From a virus, in the IMG/VR virus record IMGVR_UViG_3300037189_025323, positions 1-64,000 of that record: a DNA stretch of 64,000 nt; one strand, 5' to 3'. The notes beneath the pieces were generated by a model that saw only the letters and a list, made by a program, of their open reading frames with translations, made no database searches and was not told where the DNA came from. This document shows positions 33,022 through 41,991 of the stretch, piece by piece (within the stretch, counting starts at the first letter, position 1; every line of letters starts with the position of its first letter). Made by a program: the position numbers and the translations under genes.

Positions 33022-34239
33022 TTACCCCTCAAAAACAAGATTTGCTATCTGCTCTTTCTCGCAATTAGGGATATTCCCTAACTTCCAAAACGTATACTCC
33101 CCTTCTTTATACACATAATCATCAATCCCTAGCTCCAAAAACCGCTGGTGAATAGCCTTATCATACCAAGTAGAAAAATACCGAACCAACCTCTGAATCT
33201 CTTGGTTCCTAACCTTATGAGTATTCCCCTCAGCATTCCGATACTGGATATAACAACAACTAGGAACCCGAACCATCCTTGTCCCCAAAAATGTCCTTAC
33301 CATCAATTCATAATCGTCAGCAACATGAATGTTATCCCCATGCCCTCCAATATCATTGTAAAAACTCCTCCTCCAAGAACGAATATGATTCGGAGCAGCA
33401 ATGATGTGTCTAATGGTCTTGGGATTAACATTCGGACCATTTGAAACCAAATACTTTACCCCACCATGAATCTCCTCTCGATAAGACCCATAGCCGAAAC
33501 CCCAACCCTTTGGATATTCAACAGGAGAACCGTCCTCAAAGCATTCTGCAAAATCGGTGTAAACAAAACCAGCCTCAGGATGGCTTTGATAAGCAGCAAC
33601 TACCTTCTCTAATGCCCAAGGCGTCAATTCATCATCATGATCCAACTCAACAAGGAATTCTCCTCTCCCCAACATGCAAGCATCCCTCTTCACATGCCCA
33701 ATAACCCCAGAGTTCCTATCCGCCCTATAAAGACGAATCCGATAGTCCTTCTTCGCCAACTCTGTTAGCATCTCAAAAGTTTTACCACCATCATCAGAAT
33801 CATCCATGATAACCCATTCCCAATCCTTATACTTCTGAGACACCAAGGATTGAAATGGTCTAAGAATTTTATCACCCGTGCGATAAGCAGGCGTAAAAAC
33901 AGTAACCAACGGGAAAGAATCTCTTTTCGCCAACAAACTATGAAGATAACAGTAAAAAGCTTCTCCACCAATCTTTGCTAAATCATCCATCTTCTCATAA
34001 TTCACCCACTTCCTTCTTACCTCGAAAGAAGCAGAATAAAGATTTGGAAAGTCTTCTTGCTTCCCAAATGAAATAATTGCCCCAGGACGATCCTTAGCCA
34101 ATACAGAATAAAGATCATCGTCTGTTAAATAACAACGACAATCCAACTTGCTCGTCTCAAATACAGGAACAGGACCAAGAGACTCTAATGAAATATTTTC
34201 TACACCAAAAATACAAACAACGGGAAGTAGACCAGCCAT
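33022..34239 (-). CDS. Family 2 glycosyltransferase
   Basis: The 405-residue protein has a GT-A domain from about residue 110: P-L-V-T-V-F-T-P-A-Y-R-T-G, V-I-M-D-D-S-D-D-G, and V-E-L-D-H-D-D-E, whose acidic residues bind the metal and nucleotide-sugar. The N-terminal 105 residues are a separate small domain of unknown role. AAGGAG precedes the ATG. The sugar and acceptor cannot be named. It is followed at once by the broken methyltransferase gene. Confidence 0.88.
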   Translation of the reverse strand: MAGLLPVVCIFGVENISLESLGPVPVFETSKLDCRCYLTDDDLYSVLAKDRPGAIISFGKQEDFPNLYSASFEVRRKWVNYEKMDDLAKIGGEAFYCYLHSLLAKRDSFPLVTVFTPAYRTGDKILRPFQSLVSQKYKDWEWVIMDDSDDGGKTFEMLTELAKKDYRIRLYRADRNSGVIGHVKRDACMLGRGEFLVELDHDDELTPWALEKVVAAYQSHPEAGFVYTDFAECFEDGSPVEYPKGWGFGYGSYREEIHGGVKYLVSNGPNVNPKTIRHIIAAPNHIRSWRRSFYNDIGGHGDNIHVADDYELMVRTFLGTRMVRVPSCCYIQYRNAEGNTHKVRNQEIQRLVRYFSTWYDKAIHQRFLELGIDDYVYKEGEYTFWKLGNIPNCEKEQIANLVFEG

Positions 34240-34248
34240 AATCTCTCC

Positions 34249-34842
34249 TTATCTCTTTATAATAAGAATTTCACCACGAAAACTCTTTACATATTCCTTG
34301 TAGAGAATATCCCCAGATTTCTCTTTCAAGAATTCATCAATAGCGTTCTTTACATCTGCTATGTAATCATAATCATCAACAAGCATAATTCCATGGCTTT
34401 TAATTATTCCCCAAACCATTCGCATATCATGCAAGGCTCCAGCAGTAGTGTGATCTCCATCAACATGAAAAAAGTCGAACCCGCTTTCTGGGAATTCATT
34501 AATTGATTGGGTATCTACTTTAGTCAAAGAAATATTGGACCTTGGAAAATCTCTCTTCAGAATAGAATTCGCATATTCTAACCCGGCTATGTTAGTCCCC
34601 CCATGTTCTCCACCAACAACGTCAAAACCAGAATAGGGGACGCTAAAGCCAGATCCAGACAAAAAAGCATGAGCAGAATAACCCAAACGCACTCCTATCT
34701 CACCAATTTTCTTTGGACCAAATCGCCTTGCTAATTTATACTTTGTCACATAATGATTATAGAAATTTTCCCCATGACAACCAACATCTAAAGGGTGAGC
34801 AACTATCTTCAACCAAGATTCGTAAGACAGACATTCCATCAT
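34249..34842 (-). CDS. SAM-dependent methyltransferase (Methyltransf_24-like)
   Basis: The 197-residue protein has motif I as K-I-G-E-I-G-V-R-L-G-Y-S, then D-F-F-H-V-D-G-D-H-T (strand 4 region) and G-I-M-L-V-D-D-Y-D-Y. This set is typical of the Methyltransf_24 / cephalosporin-hydroxylase-like group found in glycan clusters, where it methylates sugars or their acceptors. GAGGAG precedes the ATG, which overlaps the stop of the gene upstream. Confidence 0.85.
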   Translation of the reverse strand: MMECLSYESWLKIVAHPLDVGCHGENFYNHYVTKYKLARRFGPKKIGEIGVRLGYSAHAFLSGSGFSVPYSGFDVVGGEHGGTNIAGLEYANSILKRDFPRSNISLTKVDTQSINEFPESGFDFFHVDGDHTTAGALHDMRMVWGIIKSHGIMLVDDYDYIADVKNAIDEFLKEKSGDILYKEYVKSFRGEILIIKR

Positions 34843-35582
34843 AACACTCTCCTCACAAAAACCAATATCTTATCAACATATTCTTCCAAATCACCAACAC
34901 AATCCACAGCCTCTATTTTATCCGGAATTTTTTCCCCTAATTCAAAACACCTATTAGTCAAATCTCCCAATACCAACTTATCCCTCCGACAAATAACAGA
35001 ACCGCCTAACGCCAAATGTCTCCTAACCTGAATATCATACCCATCTTCCATATCAGACGGATAATAACCAACACAACCAGCCCTAATCTTTGAATTGAAA
35101 TCTAAATTTGAATACAAAAATTCCCTCTTAACATCAAACTGACAATTCCCCCAAGTCCTAAAAACAAGAACATCATCCGGGAAACTGAAACCACCATCGG
35201 AAAGATGAATCATTCCATTTTCTGGATTCACCAGCCGCCTTCTACCCGCTTCTAAGCCAAGAATAGGAGGAGGGGCAACCAAAGACCTAAACCCATGACC
35301 AAACCTCTTAAACGCCAAATCCTGAGCCATAGAAGAAGAAACAACAATCCCATCCCAATCCCCAACAGGATGATTCTTAACCTGTCCTAAAACAAAAAGA
35401 ATCCTCTTCTTTGCTAAAGGGCAAACAGCAACCGATCCAACACATACAGCCAAATCATAAACCTCTGTATGTGACAAAGGACTCCCATTAGAAATCCTAA
35501 TTACCTCATCAAGCCTAGATAGAGCAATTGCAATTGCTTCTAATTCAGGACTAGGATGATTAAACGCCAGTGCTATTCTCAA
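34839..35582 (-). CDS. Unknown protein in glycosyltransferase cluster, TTG start
   Basis: A frame begins at TTG at 35636, but a TTG at 35582 with GGAGG ten bases upstream is a better start, giving 247 residues beginning (M)RIALAFNHPSPEL. The pattern of alternating strands and helices, an early H-P-S-P-E, V-L-G-Q-V-K-N and G-D-W-D-G-I-V-V-S-S, fits a GT-B-like fold without clear donor motifs. It overlaps the dUTPase-fold gene upstream by 23 bases and the methyltransferase gene downstream by four. Confidence 0.65.
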   Translation of the reverse strand: MRIALAFNHPSPELEAIAIALSRLDEVIRISNGSPLSHTEVYDLAVCVGSVAVCPLAKKRILFVLGQVKNHPVGDWDGIVVSSSMAQDLAFKRFGHGFRSLVAPPPILGLEAGRRRLVNPENGMIHLSDGGFSFPDDVLVFRTWGNCQFDVKREFLYSNLDFNSKIRAGCVGYYPSDMEDGYDIQVRRHLALGGSVICRRDKLVLGDLTNRCFELGEKIPDKIEAVDCVGDLEEYVDKILVFVRRVL

Positions 35583-35964
35583 TGTTCTCTCTCCTCCCAA
35601 AAACAAACCGCTTACCTTCTTCGGAATATTCGGCAAACCTAATCGGACAAGGATTCATCTGGCAAAAACTCACAGATACAAAAGGTTGCATCCTCTTAAT
35701 ACTTGCTGACATTGAAACACATAAAACAACAAACTGAAGATCCCCATCAATATTACTCTGCTGAGCATCTAAGATAACAATACCAGGAACAACCGAAGAA
35801 TAAAATCTTTGAATATCAGCAGGGAAATAAAACCTCAAACCTGTCTTAATATACCGAATGCCACCAAAATCAAAGTTGTAGTCCTCAGCAGAATGAAGAA
35901 CCATCGGGTTCGATTCCGGAGTAATCATTTCCTTATCTATTTTATCTATTCTAATTGTCCTCAT
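35560..35964 (-). CDS. dUTPase-fold protein, divergent
   Basis: The 134-residue protein follows the order of trimeric dUTPase/dCTP deaminase folds: S-A-E-D-Y-N-F (position of the A-G-Y-D-L motif), I-K-T-G-L-R-F-Y-F-P (T-G-x-x-x-x-x-P), N-I-D-G-D-L-Q-F-V-V-L (the I-D-x-D/E-Y-x-G core) and V-S-F-C-Q-M (the late Q-L/M strand). Active-site residues are only partly kept, so it may bind rather than cleave dUTP, or have another substrate. Its place inside a glycosyltransferase cluster is odd. GGGG precedes the ATG. Confidence 0.5.
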   Translation of the reverse strand: MRTIRIDKIDKEMITPESNPMVLHSAEDYNFDFGGIRYIKTGLRFYFPADIQRFYSSVVPGIVILDAQQSNIDGDLQFVVLCVSMSASIKRMQPFVSVSFCQMNPCPIRFAEYSEEGKRFVFGRRENIENSTGV

Positions 35965-36707
35965 ATCATTCCCCTGTCTTTACGATATTTCTGAATACCC
36001 AAAGCTTTTATTGAATAAACCTTCCGAGGATGAGCCAAGTGATATCCGAATGAGCCTTCAACCCAAGAAGCCCAAGCCCCAGCTTTTAAACAGCGTTCAA
36101 CGAAATCTGGCTCTTCACCACCATATTTACACTTATAATCAGAAGAAAAACCATTAACGTCTTCATAGAACTTAACAGGAACAGAAAAGTTACCACACCA
36201 AAACCCACAAGGATTCAACATCGGACGATATCCGCGCCAAATTTCATTACCATACCCTCCCTTGTGAGCATTATAAAGAAACTCTATATACTCAAAACAA
36301 GAAATATCATCAATCTTAATTAAAGAAGCAATTGTTGAAACAATCTCCCTGATAAACCCTCCACCTAAATTAAAATCAGGAAGGTCTTCATGTAATTTTA
36401 CAGAATCAGGAGAAAGTAAGACATCTGCATTAGAAATTAAGAGCCTTATTCCTTTTAATCTTCCAAGCCCCGCATTGTAAACCCCTGCAACATTATACCC
36501 GTCATGTTTGGTTGTTACATAGGACAATGGGAAAGGGAATCGACTCCCAGGCAAAGCATCAAGCCATTCTATAGTCCCATCAGTTGAACCATCATCCGAT
36601 ACAATAACCTCAATAGGCAACACGCTTTGTTTGGATAACGCCTCCAGAGACAATTCTAAAGTTTGTCTCTGGTTATAAGAAGAAATAATTACAGAAGTTT
36701 TGCTCAT
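35961..36707 (-). CDS. Family 2 glycosyltransferase, paralogue of the giant enzyme's last domain
   Basis: The 248-residue protein has S-V-I-I-S-S-Y-N-Q-R, V-I-V-S-D-D-G-S-T-D-G-T and, in the second half, F-W-C-G-N-F-S-V-P and Y-G-G-E-E-P-D-F-V, the last being the galactosyltransferase-type C-terminal motif. It aligns over its full length with the last domain of the four-domain enzyme (for example I-E-W-L-D-x-L and H-P-x-K-x-Y-S). TAAATG at the start shows a close link with the gene upstream. Confidence 0.88.
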   Translation of the reverse strand: MSKTSVIISSYNQRQTLELSLEALSKQSVLPIEVIVSDDGSTDGTIEWLDALPGSRFPFPLSYVTTKHDGYNVAGVYNAGLGRLKGIRLLISNADVLLSPDSVKLHEDLPDFNLGGGFIREIVSTIASLIKIDDISCFEYIEFLYNAHKGGYGNEIWRGYRPMLNPCGFWCGNFSVPVKFYEDVNGFSSDYKCKYGGEEPDFVERCLKAGAWASWVEGSFGYHLAHPRKVYSIKALGIQKYRKDRGMI

Positions 36708-37456
36708 TTAACTATTTGAGATAAAGCTTCCATAATTTCTTCACATTTTACATCAGTCTCACAAATGTTCTCTTGTTTATTCGCACATTTAATCTTCAAA
36801 ACATTATTAAATAAAGAAACTGCATTCAATTTTAAACACTCATTTTTGCTACAACATTCACCCGAAACCATTCTGCATGGAATCCCCTCTCTGAAGGGAC
36901 GAATATGCTTTTCAGAAAAAAATCCATTAACAAAAACCATCGGGATATTAGTTGCCATCGCAACCCAAGACATATCCTCTGCACAACCAACAAAAGCTTT
37001 ACCCTGACTTAACAGATTAACCAAAAGACACAAATCATTTGCTGAATATCCAAGAACAGACATCTTTGGATAAGACAAAGCGATTTGCTTTACTATCTCA
37101 GGATAACGATTAGAGAATAATTCGCCAACATATACAACATCAGGAACCTTAATATCTTGATATGGATGAAAAACCCTCATCCTCCTAGATCTCAACCGAA
37201 CGTCTCCCAAAATAGCCAAAGAATAAACATCCATTAAATGGGCATCAAAAATTGAATCTACAATAACATCTAAATCAATAATAGATTTCCCTTTGAAAAA
37301 CCCAATTTGATCTACATCTGGATTCCCATTAAATATCTCAGGATTTGTTGTCTCCAAAAGAATTTCATCTTGAGGATAACGGATCTTACACTCATGAATA
37401 ATAGAAGTTAAAATTAAACTCTTTCTAACACCACCATGAAGAAGTTTGATAACCAT
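36704..37456 (-). CDS. GT9-like (heptosyltransferase-like) glycosyltransferase
   Basis: Start taken at the ATG at 37456 with AAAGGG nine bases upstream (250 residues). It begins V-I-K-L-L-H-G-G-V-R-K-S and has S-I-I-H-E-C-K-I-R-Y-P, N-P-D-V-D-Q-I, and a late M-A-T-N-I-P-M-V-F-V-N-G and C-C-S-K-N-E-C-L-K, as in bacterial heptosyltransferase-type enzymes where a Cys-rich S-x-x-E-C-L turn is common. It should transfer a sugar to a lipid or glycan in the cytoplasm. Confidence 0.75.
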   Translation of the reverse strand: MVIKLLHGGVRKSLILTSIIHECKIRYPQDEILLETTNPEIFNGNPDVDQIGFFKGKSIIDLDVIVDSIFDAHLMDVYSLAILGDVRLRSRRMRVFHPYQDIKVPDVVYVGELFSNRYPEIVKQIALSYPKMSVLGYSANDLCLLVNLLSQGKAFVGCAEDMSWVAMATNIPMVFVNGFFSEKHIRPFREGIPCRMVSGECCSKNECLKLNAVSLFNNVLKIKCANKQENICETDVKCEEIMEALSQIVK

Positions 37457-37458
37457 AA

Positions 37459-38748
37459 TCAGCAACCCTTTAATTTTACATTACTACTTCTGCATTGGCG
37501 GAAGCTATAACCATAAGATTTTATCTTCTGACAAAACTCAATCCACATTCGATCACTCAATGAAGTAAAACCACCACAATCTAAAATTATTTTACGAGGA
37601 AATGCAACAACCCCGCCACTTAATTGCATAGGAGAATCATTCCCCACATGACAACCCACAATCCCAACATTGTTTTCAATCAAACAAGCCATCTCCTTTA
37701 ACCAAGAGCCAGCCAACGAAACCCGATCCTCAATCAAAACAATCAAATCACTGGATGTATTCATTAACACAGTATTTAATTCATTAACAGAAGAATCCCT
37801 GTAAACACAAAAGATCTCTTTAGAAGGCATATTCGATAAACAAGCAGTCAGCCTATCCCTCTCAAAATCATTCTCAACAATTAAAACAATTGAACATTGC
37901 TTTCTGTTCAAAATCGGATTGTAAATATTCTTTTGCTTAGGCAAGGAATTCCCAGAAAATTTATTCCTTATCTGCAAAATAGAATGCGCTTCTCTAATCC
38001 CTTTCGGCTTCCTTCCTTCTGCACGAACATAATACCTAAGGATATTTTGATCCAGACTCACATACCCATTATCACTCTGAGGCAAGGAATTCGGACACAA
38101 CAAACAAACCTCTTGCGCCCTATTAACCTTCAATGCTTCTGCTAAAGAAAAAATAAAAGATTGATTCCCTATAAACAATGAAGATCCAAGAAGTACCTGA
38201 CAAATATCAACATAAGAAGTCGGGACATAAAGAGGAATATCCAGTCCAGTCTTCTCTTTGAAATCATTATATTCTTCAGGGAAACCAATAAAAACTGAGT
38301 CTTTTTCCCACCCTCTTAACTCTTGCCATCTAAAAGGTCCAACATATCGACTGCTTCTATTAACAACAATCTTCCCAACCGTCTTTGGACTAAACCCTTT
38401 TAGCCATTGACAAGACAAATCACTTTCCACTCCAAAATATTTTAAATGACATTTAGCTAAATGTTCTACAACTAAATCATTTGCTTTTCTAAAATTATCC
38501 AAGTCGTATTTGACGGTTCTATTGTCATATTCTAAAACATCAGAAATGCCACATTGCCCAACCAACAAGTCTTTCATCCATCCAAGTTCTTGTTCACTCA
38601 ATGGTCTTCCAATGAAAGCATCTGAATCCCTCACTAGAAGCAATTTCCCGCCCCCAAGGGCAAGAATCGTAGGCAAGGAGTAGACAATATCCCCTCTTGC
38701 CCCTGAGTGCCTGAAAGTAGATTCTTCAAGGATTGGATTTTCCATCAT
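37459..38748 (-). CDS. Two-part glycosyltransferase-like protein (GT9-like + GT2-like)
   Basis: Start at the ATG at 38748 (429 residues); the frame extends to a GTG at 38760 that has no room for a ribosome site. Residues about 15-270 look like a GT-B enzyme: H-S-G-A-R-G-D-I-V-Y-S-L-P near the start and F-I-G-N-Q-S-F-I-F-S-L-A-E-A-L as donor helix. Residues about 280-429 resemble a short GT2 domain with V-L-I-E-D-R-V-S at the metal site. The two halves recur separately in neighbours. Confidence 0.75.
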   Translation of the reverse strand: MMENPILEESTFRHSGARGDIVYSLPTILALGGGKLLLVRDSDAFIGRPLSEQELGWMKDLLVGQCGISDVLEYDNRTVKYDLDNFRKANDLVVEHLAKCHLKYFGVESDLSCQWLKGFSPKTVGKIVVNRSSRYVGPFRWQELRGWEKDSVFIGFPEEYNDFKEKTGLDIPLYVPTSYVDICQVLLGSSLFIGNQSFIFSLAEALKVNRAQEVCLLCPNSLPQSDNGYVSLDQNILRYYVRAEGRKPKGIREAHSILQIRNKFSGNSLPKQKNIYNPILNRKQCSIVLIVENDFERDRLTACLSNMPSKEIFCVYRDSSVNELNTVLMNTSSDLIVLIEDRVSLAGSWLKEMACLIENNVGIVGCHVGNDSPMQLSGGVVAFPRKIILDCGGFTSLSDRMWIEFCQKIKSYGYSFRQCRSSNVKLKGC

Positions 38749-39142
38749 AAGAAACTTCACCCCTCAATATTGCCCGAGTTGACCACTTCCCTATTCTAGG
38801 AATAAAAGCAACTCGAATTTCCAAAGCCTGACACAGAACATACTCTGGGCAGTTAGTCCCATATTCTTCAGAAATACAATGAACATCAGGACGAATCATG
38901 TTTATTAAAGGACAAGCGTTTGCTTCATCAAAGACATAAACAGCTTTCACAAACCCAAGATCCATAATCTCATTCCGTCTCTCATCTTCTGGAATTGGAT
39001 TATATCCCTTCTTTGATTTAATGTATCTATCACTATTTATCCCAACAATAAGGGAATCACCTTGCCCTCTAGCAAATCCCAAATAAAATAAATGTCCCGA
39101 ATGCAAATGAGAAAAACAACCATTACAAAAAACAGTCTTCAT
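38726..39142 (-). CDS. Cytidylyltransferase-like nucleotidyltransferase (RfaE2/TagD type)
   Basis: The 138-residue protein opens V-F-C-N-G-C-F-S-H-L-H-S-G-H, giving the H-x-G-H active-site motif at residues about 14-17, then V-G-I-N-S-D-R-Y-I-K-S-K-K-G and P-E-D-E-R-R-N-E-I-M. This is the pattern of the RfaE C-terminal domain and glycerol-phosphate cytidylyltransferase, which attach a nucleotide to a sugar phosphate. It is likely to make an activated sugar (ADP- or CDP-linked) for the GT9-like enzymes beside it. Its ATG overlaps the upstream stop. Confidence 0.9.
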   Translation of the reverse strand: MKTVFCNGCFSHLHSGHLFYLGFARGQGDSLIVGINSDRYIKSKKGYNPIPEDERRNEIMDLGFVKAVYVFDEANACPLINMIRPDVHCISEEYGTNCPEYVLCQALEIRVAFIPRIGKWSTRAILRGEVSYDGKSNP

Positions 39143-40053
39143 GGTTTGGCTACAACCCCACTCACTCTCCGATACTTCTTTAATCCAAAAGTATCCAAAT
39201 AAATCACGTCACGTTTATTCCCAATCCCATAAACGTCTTTAGTTTGAGCATGACGAGATTTAGAAACTTCCCCAAGATCATCCCACAAACCACACAAAGA
39301 ACAAATACCGTCTTTTGATACCTTCTTATTGAAAAAACCTCTACTATTCAACAAGTCTATAAACTCATCTGAATAAAGGCCAATCTCCCCAAAGAAAGAA
39401 ATGAAATCAAAATTCAAACCAACATCAATTATCCTCATCTTGGAAATAAAATCATCATTAACCTCAGTAGTGTCATGCAAAAGAAGCCAGTAATCCCCAA
39501 ACATAGACGAAACAGCCGCCAAGGCACTTAATCCATCATGGTTCTCTTTAATGTAGACATAAGAAATTCCATCAATGATTGCCCGACTTGATTCTTTAGA
39601 CCCAGCAACAACCACCAAGATATCTTCCTTCGGGAAAGCAACCCTAGTCAAAGAACGCAATAGACGGGGAATCGTCTCTTTGATATAATCAACATGACTA
39701 GAGATACAAATCCTAAAATTACCAAGAGGCTTATACGGATAAAGAACTGCTCTCAAAAATCCAAGCTTCTGAGCTTCAAGAAATGATTCTCCAACCAAAA
39801 ACGATGATCCATTTCTAGCCTCAGCACCGTAAAAAGTGAAAAGTGGTTTTTTCCACTGATCATAAACAAACAAATTCCCTTTTAGAATTTCCCATTTACC
39901 AACCATATCCCCACTATAACTACCATCTTCTAAAAATCGGATTTTAGCCAGACGATCATATTTGGTAGACGGTAAAACATTACGAGCTAAAATCAATTCG
40001 GTTGAAATTAACTCGTTAAAAAAAGATTCAGTCAAGGGAACAGGAATATCCAT
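39139..40053 (-). CDS. Glycosyltransferase-like protein with N-terminal beta domain
   Basis: The 304-residue protein starts with about 100 residues that include a small beta domain (I-R-F-L-E-D-G-S-Y-S-G and W-E-I-L-K-G-N-L-F-V-Y-D). From residue about 112 it resembles a GT2 domain: F-R-I-C-I-S-S-H-V-D-Y, D-I-L-V-V-V-A-G-S and Y-W-L-L-L-H-D-T-T-E-V, where the usual D-x-D is replaced by H-D-T-T. That change may mean a different metal use or loss of activity. GAGG precedes the ATG. Confidence 0.65.
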   Translation of the reverse strand: MDIPVPLTESFFNELISTELILARNVLPSTKYDRLAKIRFLEDGSYSGDMVGKWEILKGNLFVYDQWKKPLFTFYGAEARNGSSFLVGESFLEAQKLGFLRAVLYPYKPLGNFRICISSHVDYIKETIPRLLRSLTRVAFPKEDILVVVAGSKESSRAIIDGISYVYIKENHDGLSALAAVSSMFGDYWLLLHDTTEVNDDFISKMRIIDVGLNFDFISFFGEIGLYSDEFIDLLNSRGFFNKKVSKDGICSLCGLWDDLGEVSKSRHAQTKDVYGIGNKRDVIYLDTFGLKKYRRVSGVVAKP

Positions 40054-40065
40054 AACTTATTTACC

Positions 40066-40935
40066 TCAAAAGTCTAAATTGTGTTTCTTCCTAAGATATT
40101 CAATCATAAATTCATGATACCCATGCTCAAACTCCACCCCAGCAGCAGTCTTAACCGTCTGAGATCTTCCGCCCCACCAAACATGCCATGTCCAACCATT
40201 GTAATCACAATTCTTGGCAGAAAACCTACCATCAAAGGTTTCTGCATTAAAAGGAAATGTCTTGATTTCTTTCCCTTCATCCAAACAATCCCTTGTTAAT
40301 TGCTCTCCTGTATCTGTATTAGGCCAATTATCCAAGAAAGAATGATTCTTTAACCAATCAGTCCACCCAAACAAATAAGAAGGACACACATAGTCTTTCG
40401 TAATCCGACCATATCCCCGGCTAATACCAGAAAGCATAACCTTATCATTTAAATAAAAAGCAGGACTCAACCATTCAGGACTAACAGGGAAAGCATCAGA
40501 ACATAAAGTACAAGTAATAGGATACTTGGCTACATGCCTAACTAAATAATTTAAAACAGAACCATGGCGAAAATGCTCTCCCCGATCATTTTTAATCACT
40601 TTTAAACCCTGATCCTGCAACCACTCAACAGAACCATCATCCGAGCCATTATCAAAAAAGATAATCTCATAAGGAATAAATTTTGTAAACTCTCTGATAT
40701 TCTTTACCGCAATCTTGTTATAGAACAAAACATTATAGGTAAGAATACAAATGGAAACCCCAACTATTGGAGACAACCCCGAATGAGGACCTTGGACAAC
40801 AAATTTCTGCTTTAATGTCTTAAGCTCTTCAAGCCAAGTCGCAATCTGAGCATTCTCAGAAGAAGATCCTGGTAAAGTCTGAGAACATAAGTTTGCTATG
40901 TCTTTAAACTTTTTAATTGAGTCATCTAATTCCAT
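40066..40935 (-). CDS. Family 2 glycosyltransferase
   Basis: In 289 residues, the GT-A core starts near residue 58: V-G-V-S-I-C-I-L-T-Y-N, I-I-F-F-D-N-G-S-D-D-G-S and later L-C-S-D-A-F-P in the metal-site position. An N-terminal helical stretch of about 50 residues precedes it. GAGG precedes the ATG. Sugar and acceptor unknown. It shares the S-D-A-F-P/D-S-D-C-F-P pattern with the next two genes, so the three may be distant paralogues. Confidence 0.85.
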   Translation of the reverse strand: MELDDSIKKFKDIANLCSQTLPGSSSENAQIATWLEELKTLKQKFVVQGPHSGLSPIVGVSICILTYNVLFYNKIAVKNIREFTKFIPYEIIFFDNGSDDGSVEWLQDQGLKVIKNDRGEHFRHGSVLNYLVRHVAKYPITCTLCSDAFPVSPEWLSPAFYLNDKVMLSGISRGYGRITKDYVCPSYLFGWTDWLKNHSFLDNWPNTDTGEQLTRDCLDEGKEIKTFPFNAETFDGRFSAKNCDYNGWTWHVWWGGRSQTVKTAAGVEFEHGYHEFMIEYLRKKHNLDF

Positions 40936-40944
40936 CTATACACC

Positions 40945-41853
40945 TCAAGGATTAAAAAGCCTATCATTGACTTCAAGGAATTTTACCATTTCAGCATACA
41001 TAATCCTCATCTTGAAGTCAGCAATCTCCTCTTCCCTATCCAGCTTAAATTTATGACTTAAAGAATCATCCAAAAGCCAATCTGCACTTTTATTTTCCAA
41101 AACTTTCCTGCAAGCATCAGAAAACATATCGTCTCTATCAATTTTATACCCAGTTAATGTTTGGGTGGCTCCACCATAATGGAAAACCTTGTCTCCATAA
41201 ACCAAACAAACATGCCTGTTAAATTCTGGATTAAAATCAACCCCATCATTCGCCTTACAGCAACGGGTTAGCTTAAATCCAGTAACCGGAAGACCTAACT
41301 CATGTGCCTTACAAGGAACCATAAACCCCGTGTCATCATTGGCCATATAATCAATGTTGTTATCATAAACAAAAGAAAGCTTAGTTAACTGACAAGCAAC
41401 ATGTGTATTGTTCCAACAATGTTTTTCCCGGATTCTCCTCTCAATATTACCCTTCATAACACCAATGGGAATTGGTTGCCAAGGATACAAAATCCCAGCA
41501 ACCCCAGCCCCATTCTTAAGCATCTTAATTAGATCATCCAACCAACCACTCGCTACGGGGAAACAATCCGAATCTAAAGTCAAAAGATAATCGCCACTCA
41601 TCTTCTCTTTTAAAGCCTGATTCAATAGAGTTCCATGGATAAAACTTCCCCGAAGTCCATCCTGAACTCCATATCCATAAACACTAACAGGAAACTTTGA
41701 AATCAAATCCTCAATATCAAGAGGCAAAGCTTTGTCATAAATAATACGAAAATCAATTTGATCTTTGTCTGTATATTTAAATACACTTTCAAGACAAGAT
41801 TGGAAAACATCCCTAGTCCCTGGACGATAAGCCGCTAAAATTACAACACCCAT
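40945..41853 (-). CDS. Family 2 glycosyltransferase (tandem paralogue 1)
   Basis: The 302-residue protein has the GT2 metal site as L-T-L-D-S-D-C-F-P-V-A-x-G-W-L and a later C-W-N-N-T-H-V-A-C-Q-L and N-P-E-F-N-R-H-V-C-L-V-Y-G-D-K-V. All these stretches recur in the same order in the next gene upstream, which marks a tandem duplication. AAAGGAG lies 12-13 bases before the ATG. A 138-base gap upstream contains no gene I can support. Confidence 0.88.
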   Translation of the reverse strand: MGVVILAAYRPGTRDVFQSCLESVFKYTDKDQIDFRIIYDKALPLDIEDLISKFPVSVYGYGVQDGLRGSFIHGTLLNQALKEKMSGDYLLTLDSDCFPVASGWLDDLIKMLKNGAGVAGILYPWQPIPIGVMKGNIERRIREKHCWNNTHVACQLTKLSFVYDNNIDYMANDDTGFMVPCKAHELGLPVTGFKLTRCCKANDGVDFNPEFNRHVCLVYGDKVFHYGGATQTLTGYKIDRDDMFSDACRKVLENKSADWLLDDSLSHKFKLDREEEIADFKMRIMYAEMVKFLEVNDRLFNP

Positions 41854-41991
41854 AAAATCTTCTCTCCTTTAAAATCACAATCATACCTTCAACTTCAAAT
41901 AAAATATTTTTCATCCTTAAAATCTTAAGAGAGGAAAAAGAATACCTACCTTCAAGAAATGATTTATACAACGATGCACAGTAAGAATACT

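Noticed and set aside
35905-35922. tRNA T-arm-like sequence on the plus strand
   Set aside because: The flanking stem does not pair, no anticodon or acceptor arm is present, and it is coding sequence on the minus strand. No tRNA was found in the window.
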